From Nitrospirota bacterium (GTDB taxonomy: Bacteria > Nitrospirota > Thermodesulfovibrionia > Thermodesulfovibrionales > SM23-35), in assembly GCA_029883145.1 (NCBI GenBank), contig JAOUJR010000019.1, positions 1-12,545 of the forward strand: a stretch of DNA of 12,545 nt, read 5' to 3'. Every line of letters starts with the position of its first letter. The first letter of the stretch is position 1. Of the stretch, positions 1 to 7,177 are shown piece by piece. Below the pieces are notes generated by a model, which saw nothing but the letters and a program-made list of their open reading frames with translations, did no database searches and was not told the origin of the DNA. The position numbers and the translations under genes are program-made.

Positions 1-523
1 ACATGCTGGATACGCCCTTCTCGGTGTTATTGTCGCAAACAACGAGGGACTTGCCGGAATGATGACGTATCTGATGATCTATGCATTCATGAATATCGGT
101 GCCTTCGCAGTAGTAATCATGCTCAGAACCGAAGGGTTCAAAGGTGAAGATATCAAAGACTACGAAGGTCTTGCCAAAACCCATCCTTTATTAGCAGCAC
201 TTATGCTTATTTTCATGTTCTCGCTTACAGGAATTCCACCCACTGCAGGATTTATAGGTAAGTTATATGTATTTATGAGTGCAATCGATGCTGGTTACAC
301 ATGGCTTGTTATTGTTGCTGTCATCTTCAGTGTAATATCTGCATACTTCTATCTGAGGATTGTTATGTACATGTACATGAGAGACCCAAAGGTCGAAGTC
401 AGCGTCTCCACATCTCCTTCAATGAATCTTGCACTGATAGTGACAACAGTGGCTGTGCTTGCTATCGGCGTATTCCCCTCAATAGTTGTAGACCTTGCCC
501 GGGCAGCAATATCAGGGTTTTAA
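1..523 (+). CDS. nuoN: NADH-quinone oxidoreductase subunit N, C-terminal part
   Basis: This is the 3' end of a gene entering from the left edge. The frame is open from base 2, giving 173 residues, whereas NuoN is usually about 480. It is a membrane subunit of complex I, one of the antiporter-like subunits that translocate protons as electrons go to quinone. The first residues read HAGYALLGV, the conserved stretch of the Proton_antipo_M family. They are followed by MTYLMIYAFMNIGAFAVV and by SLTGIPPTAGFIGKLYVF, both hallmarks of NuoN. At least four hydrophobic segments are visible, including a C-terminal one ending in a TAA stop. The ATG at 59 is internal, not the start. NuoN is normally the last gene of the nuo operon, which fits the non-coding gap and new promoter that follow. 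The subunit assignment (N rather than L or M) rests on these motifs and on its terminal position. Confidence 0.92.
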   Translation, partial: HAGYALLGVIVANNEGLAGMMTYLMIYAFMNIGAFAVVIMLRTEGFKGEDIKDYEGLAKTHPLLAALMLIFMFSLTGIPPTAGFIGKLYVFMSAIDAGYTWLVIVAVIFSVISAYFYLRIVMYMYMRDPKVEVSVSTSPSMNLALIVTTVAVLAIGVFPSIVVDLARAAISGF

Positions 524-566
524 CAGTTTATTCAGATAGGGTAAAAGTAACTGTTTAAATAAGCTA

Positions 567-595
567 TTGACAAATATAAAGTCTAACTTTATATT
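567..595 (+). promoter_or_regulatory. Near-consensus sigma-70 promoter of the prenyltransferase gene
   Basis: A perfect -35 box TTGACA (567-572) is followed after exactly 17 bp by TATATT (590-595), a 5/6 match to the -10 box. Transcription would start near 602, leaving a leader of about 36 nt before the ATG at 638. The promoter lies almost wholly inside a perfect palindrome (568-600), so a protein bound there would cover it. Because of the symmetry, the minus strand also reads CTGACA-N17-TATATT, so weak divergent transcription into nuoN is possible. Confidence 0.65.
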
Positions 596-600
596 TGTCA
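568..600. repeat. Perfect 14-bp-arm palindrome over the promoter
   Basis: The arm TGACAAATATAAAG (568-581) is exactly mirrored by CTTTATATTTGTCA (587-600) around the 5-base centre TCTAA. As DNA it would make a good operator for a dimeric repressor or activator. As RNA it would form a hairpin at the end of a nuo transcript. No T-run follows it, so it is not a normal intrinsic terminator. I do not recognise the sequence as the site of a particular regulator. Confidence 0.75.
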
Positions 601-637
601 GAACCAACCATCCCGTTAAAAATTTAGAACTGATGAA

Positions 638-1561
638 ATGATGGCTAAAGTAATTTCATTAAACAAATCATATATTCTTGGAACAAGACTCCCCTTTGTG
701 TCTGCCTCTGTCTTACCTGCTGTGTTAGGATCTGTGTGGTGCTGGGTGTATGAAAGTAATTTTTATCTATTCAATGCATTATTAGGGGTAATGGGTGTTT
801 TCTTTTTGCATCTTGGTGCGAATACCTTAAATGATTATTTTGACTGGGACGAGAGTGATAAAATAAATAAGTTTCCCACTCCTTTTAGCGGTGGAAGCAG
901 GAGCCGTCTCAAAAATGTATTAACAAAAAATGCTTTTTTATATATGGCACTACTGTTTTTCCTCATAGCATTATCACTGGGTGGCGTTTTAGTTATGATG
1001 GATCGTCCATTGGTATTGTTAATCGGAGCTATTGGAGGACTCTGCGGAATACTCTACTCTTTGCAACCGTTTTCATTCCAATCAAGAGGCATTGGTGAAC
1101 TCATTATCTTTTTTGCCTTTGGGCCCCTTATCACGCTTGGGACAGGATATGCGATAAGTGGGGTATTTAAACCTGAATTTTTTCTCATTGGGATTCCCAA
1201 TGGTTTTGTTGTTGCAAATATCCTCTGGATAAACGAATTTCCTGACTACGAAGCTGACAAAAATGCAGGGAAACGAAATCTTGTGGTAAGACTGGGAACT
1301 GCTCATGCGCGATATGGATATATAGCTTTGCAATCGTTTTTTTACATAGCAGTGATTTTACTCATCATTTTTAAACTCTATCCTGTCTGGTCTCTTTTGA
1401 TTCTTCTTTCAGCTCCTCTTGCTATTAAAACTTCGATGCATATGTGGAGAAATCATTCAAATCCTCTCACAATAGTACCTGCACAGGCTGGAACCATTCA
1501 ATTCCAGATGCTTTCTGCTGTTGTAATTACAGCATCACTTATTGCAGAAAAATTTATTTAA
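638..1561 (+). CDS. UbiA/MenA-family membrane prenyltransferase
   Basis: A protein of 307 residues, normal length for the family. UbiA-superfamily enzymes transfer a polyprenyl chain from its diphosphate to an aromatic acceptor in the membrane. Both Asp-rich Mg-diphosphate motifs are present: NDYFDWDESD at residues 65-74 and NEFPDYEADKNAGKR at 199-213, followed by LVVRLG. About eight or nine hydrophobic segments surround them. The first motif resembles MenA (1,4-dihydroxy-2-naphthoate prenyltransferase). That would fit a menaquinone-using cell with complex I and Qmo, but other acceptors are possible, so no symbol is given. The start could be either ATG of the ATGATG at 638-643. Neither has a strong ribosome-binding site; only a weak TGATGA lies just upstream. 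The gene has its own promoter at 567-595 and its stop lies 3 bp from the stop of the convergent gene. Confidence 0.85.
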   Translation: MMAKVISLNKSYILGTRLPFVSASVLPAVLGSVWCWVYESNFYLFNALLGVMGVFFLHLGANTLNDYFDWDESDKINKFPTPFSGGSRSRLKNVLTKNAFLYMALLFFLIALSLGGVLVMMDRPLVLLIGAIGGLCGILYSLQPFSFQSRGIGELIIFFAFGPLITLGTGYAISGVFKPEFFLIGIPNGFVVANILWINEFPDYEADKNAGKRNLVVRLGTAHARYGYIALQSFFYIAVILLIIFKLYPVWSLLILLSAPLAIKTSMHMWRNHSNPLTIVPAQAGTIQFQMLSAVVITASLIAEKFI

Positions 1562-1564
1562 ATC

Positions 1565-2857
1565 TCAGTGTTTAAATGCCCTCTGGCCTGTAAAGACCAT
1601 AGTCACTTTTGGATTTGCTTCGTTACAAGCGATTATAGATTCGAAATCTCTTTCAGAGCCTCCTGGATGCACTATTGCCAAGATACCTTCTTTAATACCC
1701 ACATCAACGCCGTCCCTGAAAGGAAAGAATGCATCAGAGACCATTGCAGCTCCTATGAGTCCGCCTTTATTCTTTTTAGTCTCTTCATCTATCTCAATGA
1801 GTTTATCCCTATCTCTTTTACCATTTTTCACATCAAGCTCAAAAGTCTTATAAGGAACACCATATCTCTTAAAACATAAGGCATCAGCATATTTTGTATA
1901 GGCCTTGAAGACTGCAATCTCAGCCACTCCTACCCTGTCCTGTTCGCCTGTACCGATACCAACTGTTACACCATCTTTCACATAAATCACTGAGTTTGAA
2001 GTAATTCCCTGTTCAACATTCCACCCAAAAAGCATATCGTCATATTCCTTTTCAGTGGGCATTCTCTCTATCACATACTCTTTGCCCTGATATGTTGCCT
2101 TTGCTGGTAAGAAGTCATACTTTGATTTAATTCTATTCAGAGGGGACTGCTGAACGATGATACCTCCATCAATGAGTGATTTGAAGTCCACAAAACGAAG
2201 AGTTCTATATTTTTCTAATTCTTTAATTTTATTGACTCTGATAATCCTCAGATTCTTTCTTTTTGACAAGATTGGTATAGTTCCCTCCTCGAACTCAGGG
2301 GCGGCCACAACCTCAAGATAATTGTTGTTCACCATCTCTGCAGTTTCTTTATCCAATGCCCTGTTTACAACAAGACACCCACCAAAGGCAGCTATTCTGT
2401 CTGCCATATTTGCTCTGTCATATGCCTCAACCAATGTTTTCCCATATGCAGCACCACAGGGATTGTTATGCTTTAAGATTGATGCAGCAGGACGATCCAT
2501 TAAATATTTAATGATATTCAATCCATTATCAAGATCAGTCAGATTTGTCTTTCCAGGATGTTTGCCTGCCTGGATCATATCCTCTTCGGTAATGCTGCTC
2601 ACAAGGCTATTACCAGGCTGAATAAAATGGCAATCCCCAAGTATCAAATTTCCATTGATGAGTTCATAAACTGCAGCTTCCTGCCCGGGATTTTCACCAT
2701 AACGGAGACCTTTTTCGATTAATTCGCCTGTCTTATCATCAGGTATCTTCCATGTCCTTTTCCTATAGATCAAAGTCTGATTCCCGAATTTAATAATCAT
2801 CTCATCAGGAAAATGGTCATCCATGATGGTCCGGTACATCTTTTTAATATCTGACAT
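1565..2857 (-). CDS. Stand-alone AICAR transformylase (PurH C-terminal domain type)
   Basis: A protein of 430 residues matching the transformylase half of PurH. It moves the formyl group of 10-formyl-tetrahydrofolate onto AICAR, giving FAICAR in the penultimate step of IMP synthesis. Visible signatures are RYGENPGQ (52-59, family RYGENPHQ), LKHNNPCGAAYG (128-139, with the catalytic Lys-His pair at 129-130), SNSVIYVKDG (287-296), VSDAFFPF (373-380) and PGG...TGQRAFKH at the C-terminus. The N-terminal MGS-like IMP cyclohydrolase domain of about 200 residues in ordinary bifunctional PurH is absent. Only about 50 residues precede RYGENP. Such single-domain enzymes have been called PurV. The ATG at 2857 is chosen because AGAAGGAGG lies 7 bp upstream. 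A TTG seven codons earlier would place that site inside the gene. It appears to be transcribed alone and converges on the prenyltransferase gene with no visible terminator between them. Confidence 0.88.
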   Translation of the reverse strand: MSDIKKMYRTIMDDHFPDEMIIKFGNQTLIYRKRTWKIPDDKTGELIEKGLRYGENPGQEAAVYELINGNLILGDCHFIQPGNSLVSSITEEDMIQAGKHPGKTNLTDLDNGLNIIKYLMDRPAASILKHNNPCGAAYGKTLVEAYDRANMADRIAAFGGCLVVNRALDKETAEMVNNNYLEVVAAPEFEEGTIPILSKRKNLRIIRVNKIKELEKYRTLRFVDFKSLIDGGIIVQQSPLNRIKSKYDFLPAKATYQGKEYVIERMPTEKEYDDMLFGWNVEQGITSNSVIYVKDGVTVGIGTGEQDRVGVAEIAVFKAYTKYADALCFKRYGVPYKTFELDVKNGKRDRDKLIEIDEETKKNKGGLIGAAMVSDAFFPFRDGVDVGIKEGILAIVHPGGSERDFESIIACNEANPKVTMVFTGQRAFKH

Positions 2858-2864
2858 ATACAAT

Positions 2865-2873
2865 CCTCCTTCT
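2865..2873 (-). promoter_or_regulatory. Ribosome-binding site deciding the transformylase start
   Basis: The minus strand reads AGAAGGAGG with its GGAGG core 7 bp before the ATG at 2857. This is a strong Shine-Dalgarno sequence and argues against the longer TTG start at 2878. Confidence 0.8.
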
Positions 2874-2879
2874 GTCAAT

Positions 2880-2938
2880 CACCAATAAACAATAATCAAA
2901 TATCAAATAAATTCCAATAACCAATAATTAATAAACAA
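2880..2938. repeat. Low-complexity CAATAA-type degenerate repeat
   Basis: An AT-rich stretch is built from imperfect iterations of CAATAA, CCAATAA, TCAAATA and similar words, almost lacking G on the plus strand. It lies immediately upstream of the transformylase ribosome-binding site. It looks like a decayed tandem repeat. I see no open reading frame and no convincing promoter boxes in it. Confidence 0.5.
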
Positions 2939-2949
2939 GCTATTTACAC

Positions 2950-2988
2950 TGTCATTGCGAGCCCGAAGGGTATGGTATCGTTGCTTTG
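2950..2988. repeat. Possible remnant of an intergenic palindromic (REP-like) repeat
   Basis: The segment begins TGTCATTGCGAG and continues CCCGAAGGG, a small perfect hairpin with a GAA loop. It then degenerates into TATGGTATCGTTGCTTTG. The opening words resemble intergenic repeats of the form GTCATTGCGAG...GCAATC seen in many bacterial genomes. That recognition comes from memory and needs a genome search. The copy would be decayed, since the terminal GCAATC arm is not intact. Confidence 0.4.
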
Positions 2989-3130
2989 AAAAGGTTTTTC
3001 AGCATGTCTGCCCTTCATTTTATACAACGTTTGGGTAAAGTAAGTTTATCAGGTTCTACTACACCTGTATTGCGCATCTTGACTGAATCCTCTCTGTCTT
3101 AATTTTAAAATTCTTGAATAATTATAGAAT
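2989..3130. other. Remainder of the 321-bp gap between hppA and the transformylase gene
   Basis: I find no gene here. A 12-bp palindrome AATTTTAAAATT lies at 3101-3112. A TATAAA word on the minus strand near 3020-3030 could be a -10 box for the transformylase gene, but no matching -35 box was found. Nothing else is supported. Confidence 0.4.
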
Positions 3131-3161
3131 AAAAAGGCCGACTCGTATCGAGTCGGCCTTT
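3131..3161 (-). terminator. Strong intrinsic terminator of hppA
   Basis: A 13-bp perfect stem (3133-3145 with 3149-3161) of GC-rich core GGCCGACTCG closes on a 3-base loop. On the minus strand it is followed by TTTTTATTC. It begins 17 bp after the hppA stop codon and separates the qmo-hppA unit from the purine gene. Confidence 0.93.
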
Positions 3162-3178
3162 AAAGATATGTCAAAACA

Positions 3179-5233
3179 TTAAATAAGCGGAACAATCAGC
3201 AGTGCAACAATATTGATAACTTTAATCATAGGGTTAATTGCTGGACCTGCTGTATCCTTATATGGATCACCAACTGTGTCGCCTGTGACAGCAGCTTGAT
3301 GTGCAGGGCTCTTCTTCCCGCCGTACATTCCATCCTCGATAAACTTCTTGGCATTGTCCCATGCGCCTCCGCCGCTTGTCATGGCTATTGCCTGGAAAAG
3401 CCCTGTGATTATACTTCCGATAAGGACTCCACCCAGTGCCTCCCTACCTAAAAATAATCCGACCGCTACCGGTATGACAACAGGGATAAGGGCAGGTAGC
3501 ATCATCTGCCTGATTGCTCCCTTTGTGACAATATCAACGCACTTCCCGTATTCCGGTCTTCCCGTACCTTCCATAATACCTTTTATCTCACGGAACTGCC
3601 TTCTTACCTCTTCTACAATACTACCAGCAGCCCTTCCAACCGCCTCCATAAGGAGTGAACCGTAATAGTATGGAAGTAATCCACCAATAAACAGACCTGC
3701 CAGAACCATCGGGTTTGAAAGGTCAAATGAAAGTGCCTCTTTAAAAGACCTTGAATACTCTGCAAACAGAACCAAGGCAGCAAGAGCTGCCGAGCCGATA
3801 GCATATCCCTTTGTAACAGCCTTTGTAGTGTTTCCGACTGCATCGAGAGGGTCTGTTATTGCGCGAATTTCCTTAGGTAATTCTGCCATCTCTGCGATAC
3901 CTCCAGCGTTATCAGTAATTGGACCGTATGAGTCAATGGCCACAACAATACCAGTCATGGAAAGCATTGAAACCGCTGAAAGGGCAATTGCAAAAAGACC
4001 GGCTCCTGGATTACCGCTAAACCCACCTCCTAATGCATACGCACCAAGAATAGCTCCAACGATTACTAAAACAGGCAATCCTGTTGCTTTCATACTGACA
4101 GCCAGACCGGCTATGACATTTGTGCCATGTCCTGTCTGGCTTGCTGCTGCTATATGCTTAACAGGGCCAAAACTTTTTGATGTGAAATATTCTGTAATCA
4201 TAACTATGAGACCTGTAAGGACAAGCCCTATTACTGCTGTGAGAAACACGCTATTGGCAGTAAAGACTCCTGCATCAGCTCCTGAAAGTCTTGCAATAAA
4301 CCTTGTTGATACAATGTAAAATGCGATTGCAGCAAGTATGCCGGAGACTGCCAACCCTTTATAAAGGGCACCCATTATATACTGGCTCTTGCCAAGGCGC
4401 ACAAAAAATGTGCCAATAACAGAGGCTATTATTGAAATGCCGCCGATTAGAAGCGGGAATTCAACCCATGGGCTCCCCGGCCCAAAAACAGTCTTTGCCA
4501 GCAACATTGCCGCCACCAGTGTCACGACATAGGTCTCATAGAGGTCAGCGGCCATGCCAGCACAATCGCCGACATTGTCTCCAACCTGGTCAGCTATAAC
4601 AGCCGGATTCCTCGGGTCATCTTCCGGTATCCCTGCTTCAACCTTACCAACAAGGTCGGCACCTACGTCAGCAGCCTTTGTGTAAATACCGCCGGCGATA
4701 CGTGCAAACACACTCATCAGAGAGCAGCCGAAACCAAGTCCGATAAGGGCATGGAATGCCTTATGCACATCATCCATTGCAGAAATTACTATAAGGTAAA
4801 AGCCAGCAAGGCTGATGAGGCCGAGGCCCACTACCATAATGCCTGTAACTGATCCGCCTTTGAATGCAAGCTTCAGTGCTGCACCGAGCCCTTTGTATGC
4901 AGCCTGTGTAGTGCGGACATTTGCCCTCACAGAAACCATCATGCCTATATAGCCTGTAAGTGCTGAGCCACACGTTCCAATAAGAAATCCTATAGCTGGC
5001 CAAATACCAAGTTTTGGGACTAATGATATCAGGATTATAAGTCCAACTGCCACTAAAGCAACTGTCTTATACTCACGAGCAAGAAAGGCATAAGCGCCTT
5101 CTTTTACAGCACCTGATATCTGTTGCATACGCTCACTGCCAGCATCCTGCTTGGATACCCATGTTGCGGTCGTTAGAGCATATAAAACGCCTATTGCACC
5201 GCAGACTAAGGCAAATAAAATAATACTACTCAT
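3179..5233 (-). CDS. hppA: Membrane-bound proton-translocating pyrophosphatase, K+-independent type
   Basis: A protein of 684 residues, typical for bacterial M-PPases. It hydrolyses cytoplasmic pyrophosphate and pumps H+ across the membrane. Family motifs are [11 protein letters not shown] (189-199), [20 protein letters not shown] (204-223), [13 protein letters not shown] (223-235), [10 protein letters not shown] (621-630) and [18 protein letters not shown] (651-668), among about 16 hydrophobic segments. In [10 protein letters not shown] (467-476), Lys471 sits where K+-dependent enzymes have Ala. By established family rules this marks the K+-independent, H+-pumping subfamily. Gln216 stands where many homologues have Asn (IADNVGDN). 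The ATG at 5233 has AGGAGG 5 bp upstream. It lies downstream of qmoC in the same direction and ends in its own terminator. Pyrophosphate made by ATP sulfurylase during sulfate activation is the obvious substrate in this setting. Confidence 0.96.
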   Translation of the reverse strand: MSSIILFALVCGAIGVLYALTTATWVSKQDAGSERMQQISGAVKEGAYAFLAREYKTVALVAVGLIILISLVPKLGIWPAIGFLIGTCGSALTGYIGMMVSVRANVRTTQAAYKGLGAALKLAFKGGSVTGIMVVGLGLISLAGFYLIVISAMDDVHKAFHALIGLGFGCSLMSVFARIAGGIYTKAADVGADLVGKVEAGIPEDDPRNPAVIADQVGDNVGDCAGMAADLYETYVVTLVAAMLLAKTVFGPGSPWVEFPLLIGGISIIASVIGTFFVRLGKSQYIMGALYKGLAVSGILAAIAFYIVSTRFIARLSGADAGVFTANSVFLTAVIGLVLTGLIVMITEYFTSKSFGPVKHIAAASQTGHGTNVIAGLAVSMKATGLPVLVIVGAILGAYALGGGFSGNPGAGLFAIALSAVSMLSMTGIVVAIDSYGPITDNAGGIAEMAELPKEIRAITDPLDAVGNTTKAVTKGYAIGSAALAALVLFAEYSRSFKEALSFDLSNPMVLAGLFIGGLLPYYYGSLLMEAVGRAAGSIVEEVRRQFREIKGIMEGTGRPEYGKCVDIVTKGAIRQMMLPALIPVVIPVAVGLFLGREALGGVLIGSIITGLFQAIAMTSGGGAWDNAKKFIEDGMYGGKKSPAHQAAVTGDTVGDPYKDTAGPAINPMIKVINIVALLIVPLI

Positions 5234-5253
5234 ATACCCCTCCTTCCAATTAA

Positions 5254-5295
5254 GTGAAAAGTAAAAATTCTACTCGAAGAGTAAAATACTTTCAC
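5254..5295 (-). promoter_or_regulatory. Interrupted hairpin in the hppA leader
   Basis: GTGAAAAGTA (5254-5263) pairs with TACTTTCAC (5287-5295) with one bulged A. Inside it, TACTC (5271-5275) pairs with GAGTA (5279-5283) around GAA. On the minus strand a T-rich stretch follows the inner stem. It lies just upstream of the hppA ribosome-binding site. It could attenuate read-through from qmoC or affect translation of hppA, but no function is proven. Confidence 0.4.
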
Positions 5296-5302
5296 GCCCT
5301 TG

Positions 5303-5336
5303 TTACATATTCTTAACCTCCCCCCTTCACCTCCTT
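5303..5336 (-). promoter_or_regulatory. Start-stop ATG-TAA with strong ribosome-binding sites in the hppA leader
   Basis: On the minus strand AAGGAGGTGA (5327-5336) is a perfect match to the usual 16S rRNA anti-Shine-Dalgarno end. It is followed by GGGAGG, whose GGAGG core (5317-5321) lies 8 bp before ATG (5306-5308), and that ATG is directly followed by TAA (5303-5305). No gene begins here, so the sites may load ribosomes non-productively upstream of hppA. They could also be a relic of a lost gene. Confidence 0.35.
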
Positions 5337-5367
5337 CTTTTATGGTATTCCTTGATACTTTAAAGGG

Positions 5368-6537
5368 TTAAATTTCCCTACCTGTACTTTTTGCAAAAAC
5401 CATTGCTGTTGCTCTATAAACCATATGTGCCATTTTTGAAAATGGCGCGTATATAAACAGGAAAAATACCACTACAAGATGAATGAAATAGACCGGATAA
5501 GCCAAGATTGCAATATCCGCTAATCTAAATACCTCAGCAAGTATACCTGATAGTGCTACTAAATAAACAACACTTATAAAGAGCCAGTCAAAATAGCTCC
5601 CTTTTCCTGCCTTTTCCTTATTTTTTAACCTGTTGCTTACAACCAGGGTAATACCGACAATAAGCGCCAATGCACTTATGTTTGCAAGCCATTTCAAGGG
5701 ATCTGTGAGTGGATAAGGTGATTCTCCCAACAGCCAGGAAAATGGTTTCATCCCTAAAAGTTTCATGATCGCTGGGCCATAGAGATAAGCAACAGCCCAT
5801 GCTGTTGTAATGGCAAGCCCTATGAAACTGTAAAATACTAACAAGTGTGATATCTGACGATCTTTTGTTACCTCACATTTTTTGAATTGTTTGTGTGATA
5901 GTATAGTGCCTATAGTTGCAATAATAGTATTCAAAAGACCACCCTTGGGCTCCATGCCTGCTCCACTTGTCAAGTCTTTCCAATACCTGGAAATCCCGAG
6001 GGCAAATACCACCACTGCGAAAATAGCTATTGGCATAAAAACACTATCAATATAGAGTGAAGGTAAAAACTTTGCATAGGAAATACTACCGTTTGCCGCT
6101 CTTGGAATGTCTGAGATGCTCAGGTGGCCAAGTGATGCAAGGAGTACAAGGAAAACGACAACAGGGATTGCAAAAAGAAGGACCAGATAAGAAGGGCTGC
6201 CTACAGCCTTCCCCAAAAATCGCGGTACTGAATAATTCTGTATAGACAGCTTTCTCACTGCATTGAGGACTTCTCCCGGCTTCGCCCCTCTTGGGCAATA
6301 CGCAGTGCAGTCACTGCACTGATGACAGAGCCAGATATCAGGATTACTGAAAAGTTTGTCCTTTAACCCCCACTGGGCATAGATCATTTCTTTTCTCGGA
6401 AAGGGTTTGTCATCAGGAGATAAATTGCATACAACTGAACAGGTTGCACACTGGAAACACTTTTTAAGGGATTCCCCTCCTGAGGCAATTACATCTTTTA
6501 CAAAATTCAAATCTGGTTTTATTAATTGATCTGACAT
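5368..6537 (-). CDS. qmoC: Quinone-interacting membrane-bound oxidoreductase subunit C
   Basis: A protein of 389 residues that looks like a fusion of HdrC and a cytochrome-b type HdrE, as expected for QmoC. The N-terminal half carries two CxxCxxCxxxC [4Fe-4S] motifs: Cys27, 30, 33, 37 and Cys71, 74, 77, 81. The C-terminal half has about six hydrophobic segments (near 116-138, 165-185, 229-252, 284-302, 318-338 and 343-364). Histidines at 231, 353 and 371 are plausible haem b ligands or near them. It is the quinol-facing subunit and passes menaquinol electrons to QmoAB and on towards APS reductase. The ATG at 6537 has AGGAGG 7 bp upstream, overlapping the qmoB stop. Only 11 bp separate the genes, so they are surely co-transcribed. 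No terminator is seen before hppA. Confidence 0.94.
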   Translation of the reverse strand: MSDQLIKPDLNFVKDVIASGGESLKKCFQCATCSVVCNLSPDDKPFPRKEMIYAQWGLKDKLFSNPDIWLCHQCSDCTAYCPRGAKPGEVLNAVRKLSIQNYSVPRFLGKAVGSPSYLVLLFAIPVVVFLVLLASLGHLSISDIPRAANGSISYAKFLPSLYIDSVFMPIAIFAVVVFALGISRYWKDLTSGAGMEPKGGLLNTIIATIGTILSHKQFKKCEVTKDRQISHLLVFYSFIGLAITTAWAVAYLYGPAIMKLLGMKPFSWLLGESPYPLTDPLKWLANISALALIVGITLVVSNRLKNKEKAGKGSYFDWLFISVVYLVALSGILAEVFRLADIAILAYPVYFIHLVVVFFLFIYAPFSKMAHMVYRATAMVFAKSTGREI

Positions 6538-6548
6538 CCTTTTACCTC

Positions 6549-7177
6549 CTAAAACCCTTTATATGGATTGGGACCAAATTCCTTCAATTTTTCCAGAAAT
6601 TCATTGAGGATCTGGGGTATTTTTTGGTAATCTGCAATAGATACCTGTGTCATCTGTACCCTTCCAGACTCGAGCTTTAATCTGTCCAGTGTTTCTGCAA
6701 CCTTCGACAGTCTGATTTTTGCCAGGTGGCTTCCTGTAGCCATATGACACTGATAATCTTCGCCATATTGACACCCCATGAGAAGGATTCCGTCAATACC
6801 CTTTGAAAGGGCATCTGCCACCCATACCAGGTTCATTGATCCTATGCATCTCAAAGGAACAACCCTTACAAATGCATTAAATTGCAGACGGTTGATTCCA
6901 GCCATATCCAGCGCTGGATAAGCATCATTTTCACAGGCGAAAACTATAGCCCTCGGCTTTTCTTCTTCTTCTTCAGGAACCTCTATATTTTTAACCATAT
7001 TTCCAATCATATCAACTGAGTAATTCTTGAAGCTAATAATCCTCTCAGGACATGCACCTACACAAACTGCACATCTTCTGCAACGGGTCGGACTGTAAAG
7101 TGGGTTTGCCTTCTCGTCTTCATTGATTGCACCGAAGGGACATTCCTCTGTACATCTCTTACACTGCGTACATTTCT
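6549..7177 (-). repeat. 3' part of qmoB, direct repeat of 11920-12545
   Basis: This stretch is repeated at 11920-12545 in the same orientation, about 4.7 kb away. The proteins differ by 8 substitutions and one Glu deletion in the last 153 residues. The 94 bases at 7084-7177 are identical to 12452-12545, where the window ends, so the repeat probably continues. Confidence 0.95.

Noticed and set aside
568..600. Intrinsic terminator of the nuo operon
   Set aside because: The stem is strong but AT-rich and is followed by GAACCAACC rather than a T-run. The promoter within it is the better explanation, although some effect on nuo transcripts is possible.
2880..2938. CRISPR array
   Set aside because: The CAATAA words are short, irregular and adjacent, without constant repeats and unique spacers. 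No cas gene is present.
3828..4319. 163-codon open frame on the plus strand inside hppA
   Set aside because: It is antisense to a gene with all M-PPase motifs, and its Pro/Thr/Ala-rich translation is typical of a shadow frame. No ribosome-binding site or family pattern was seen.
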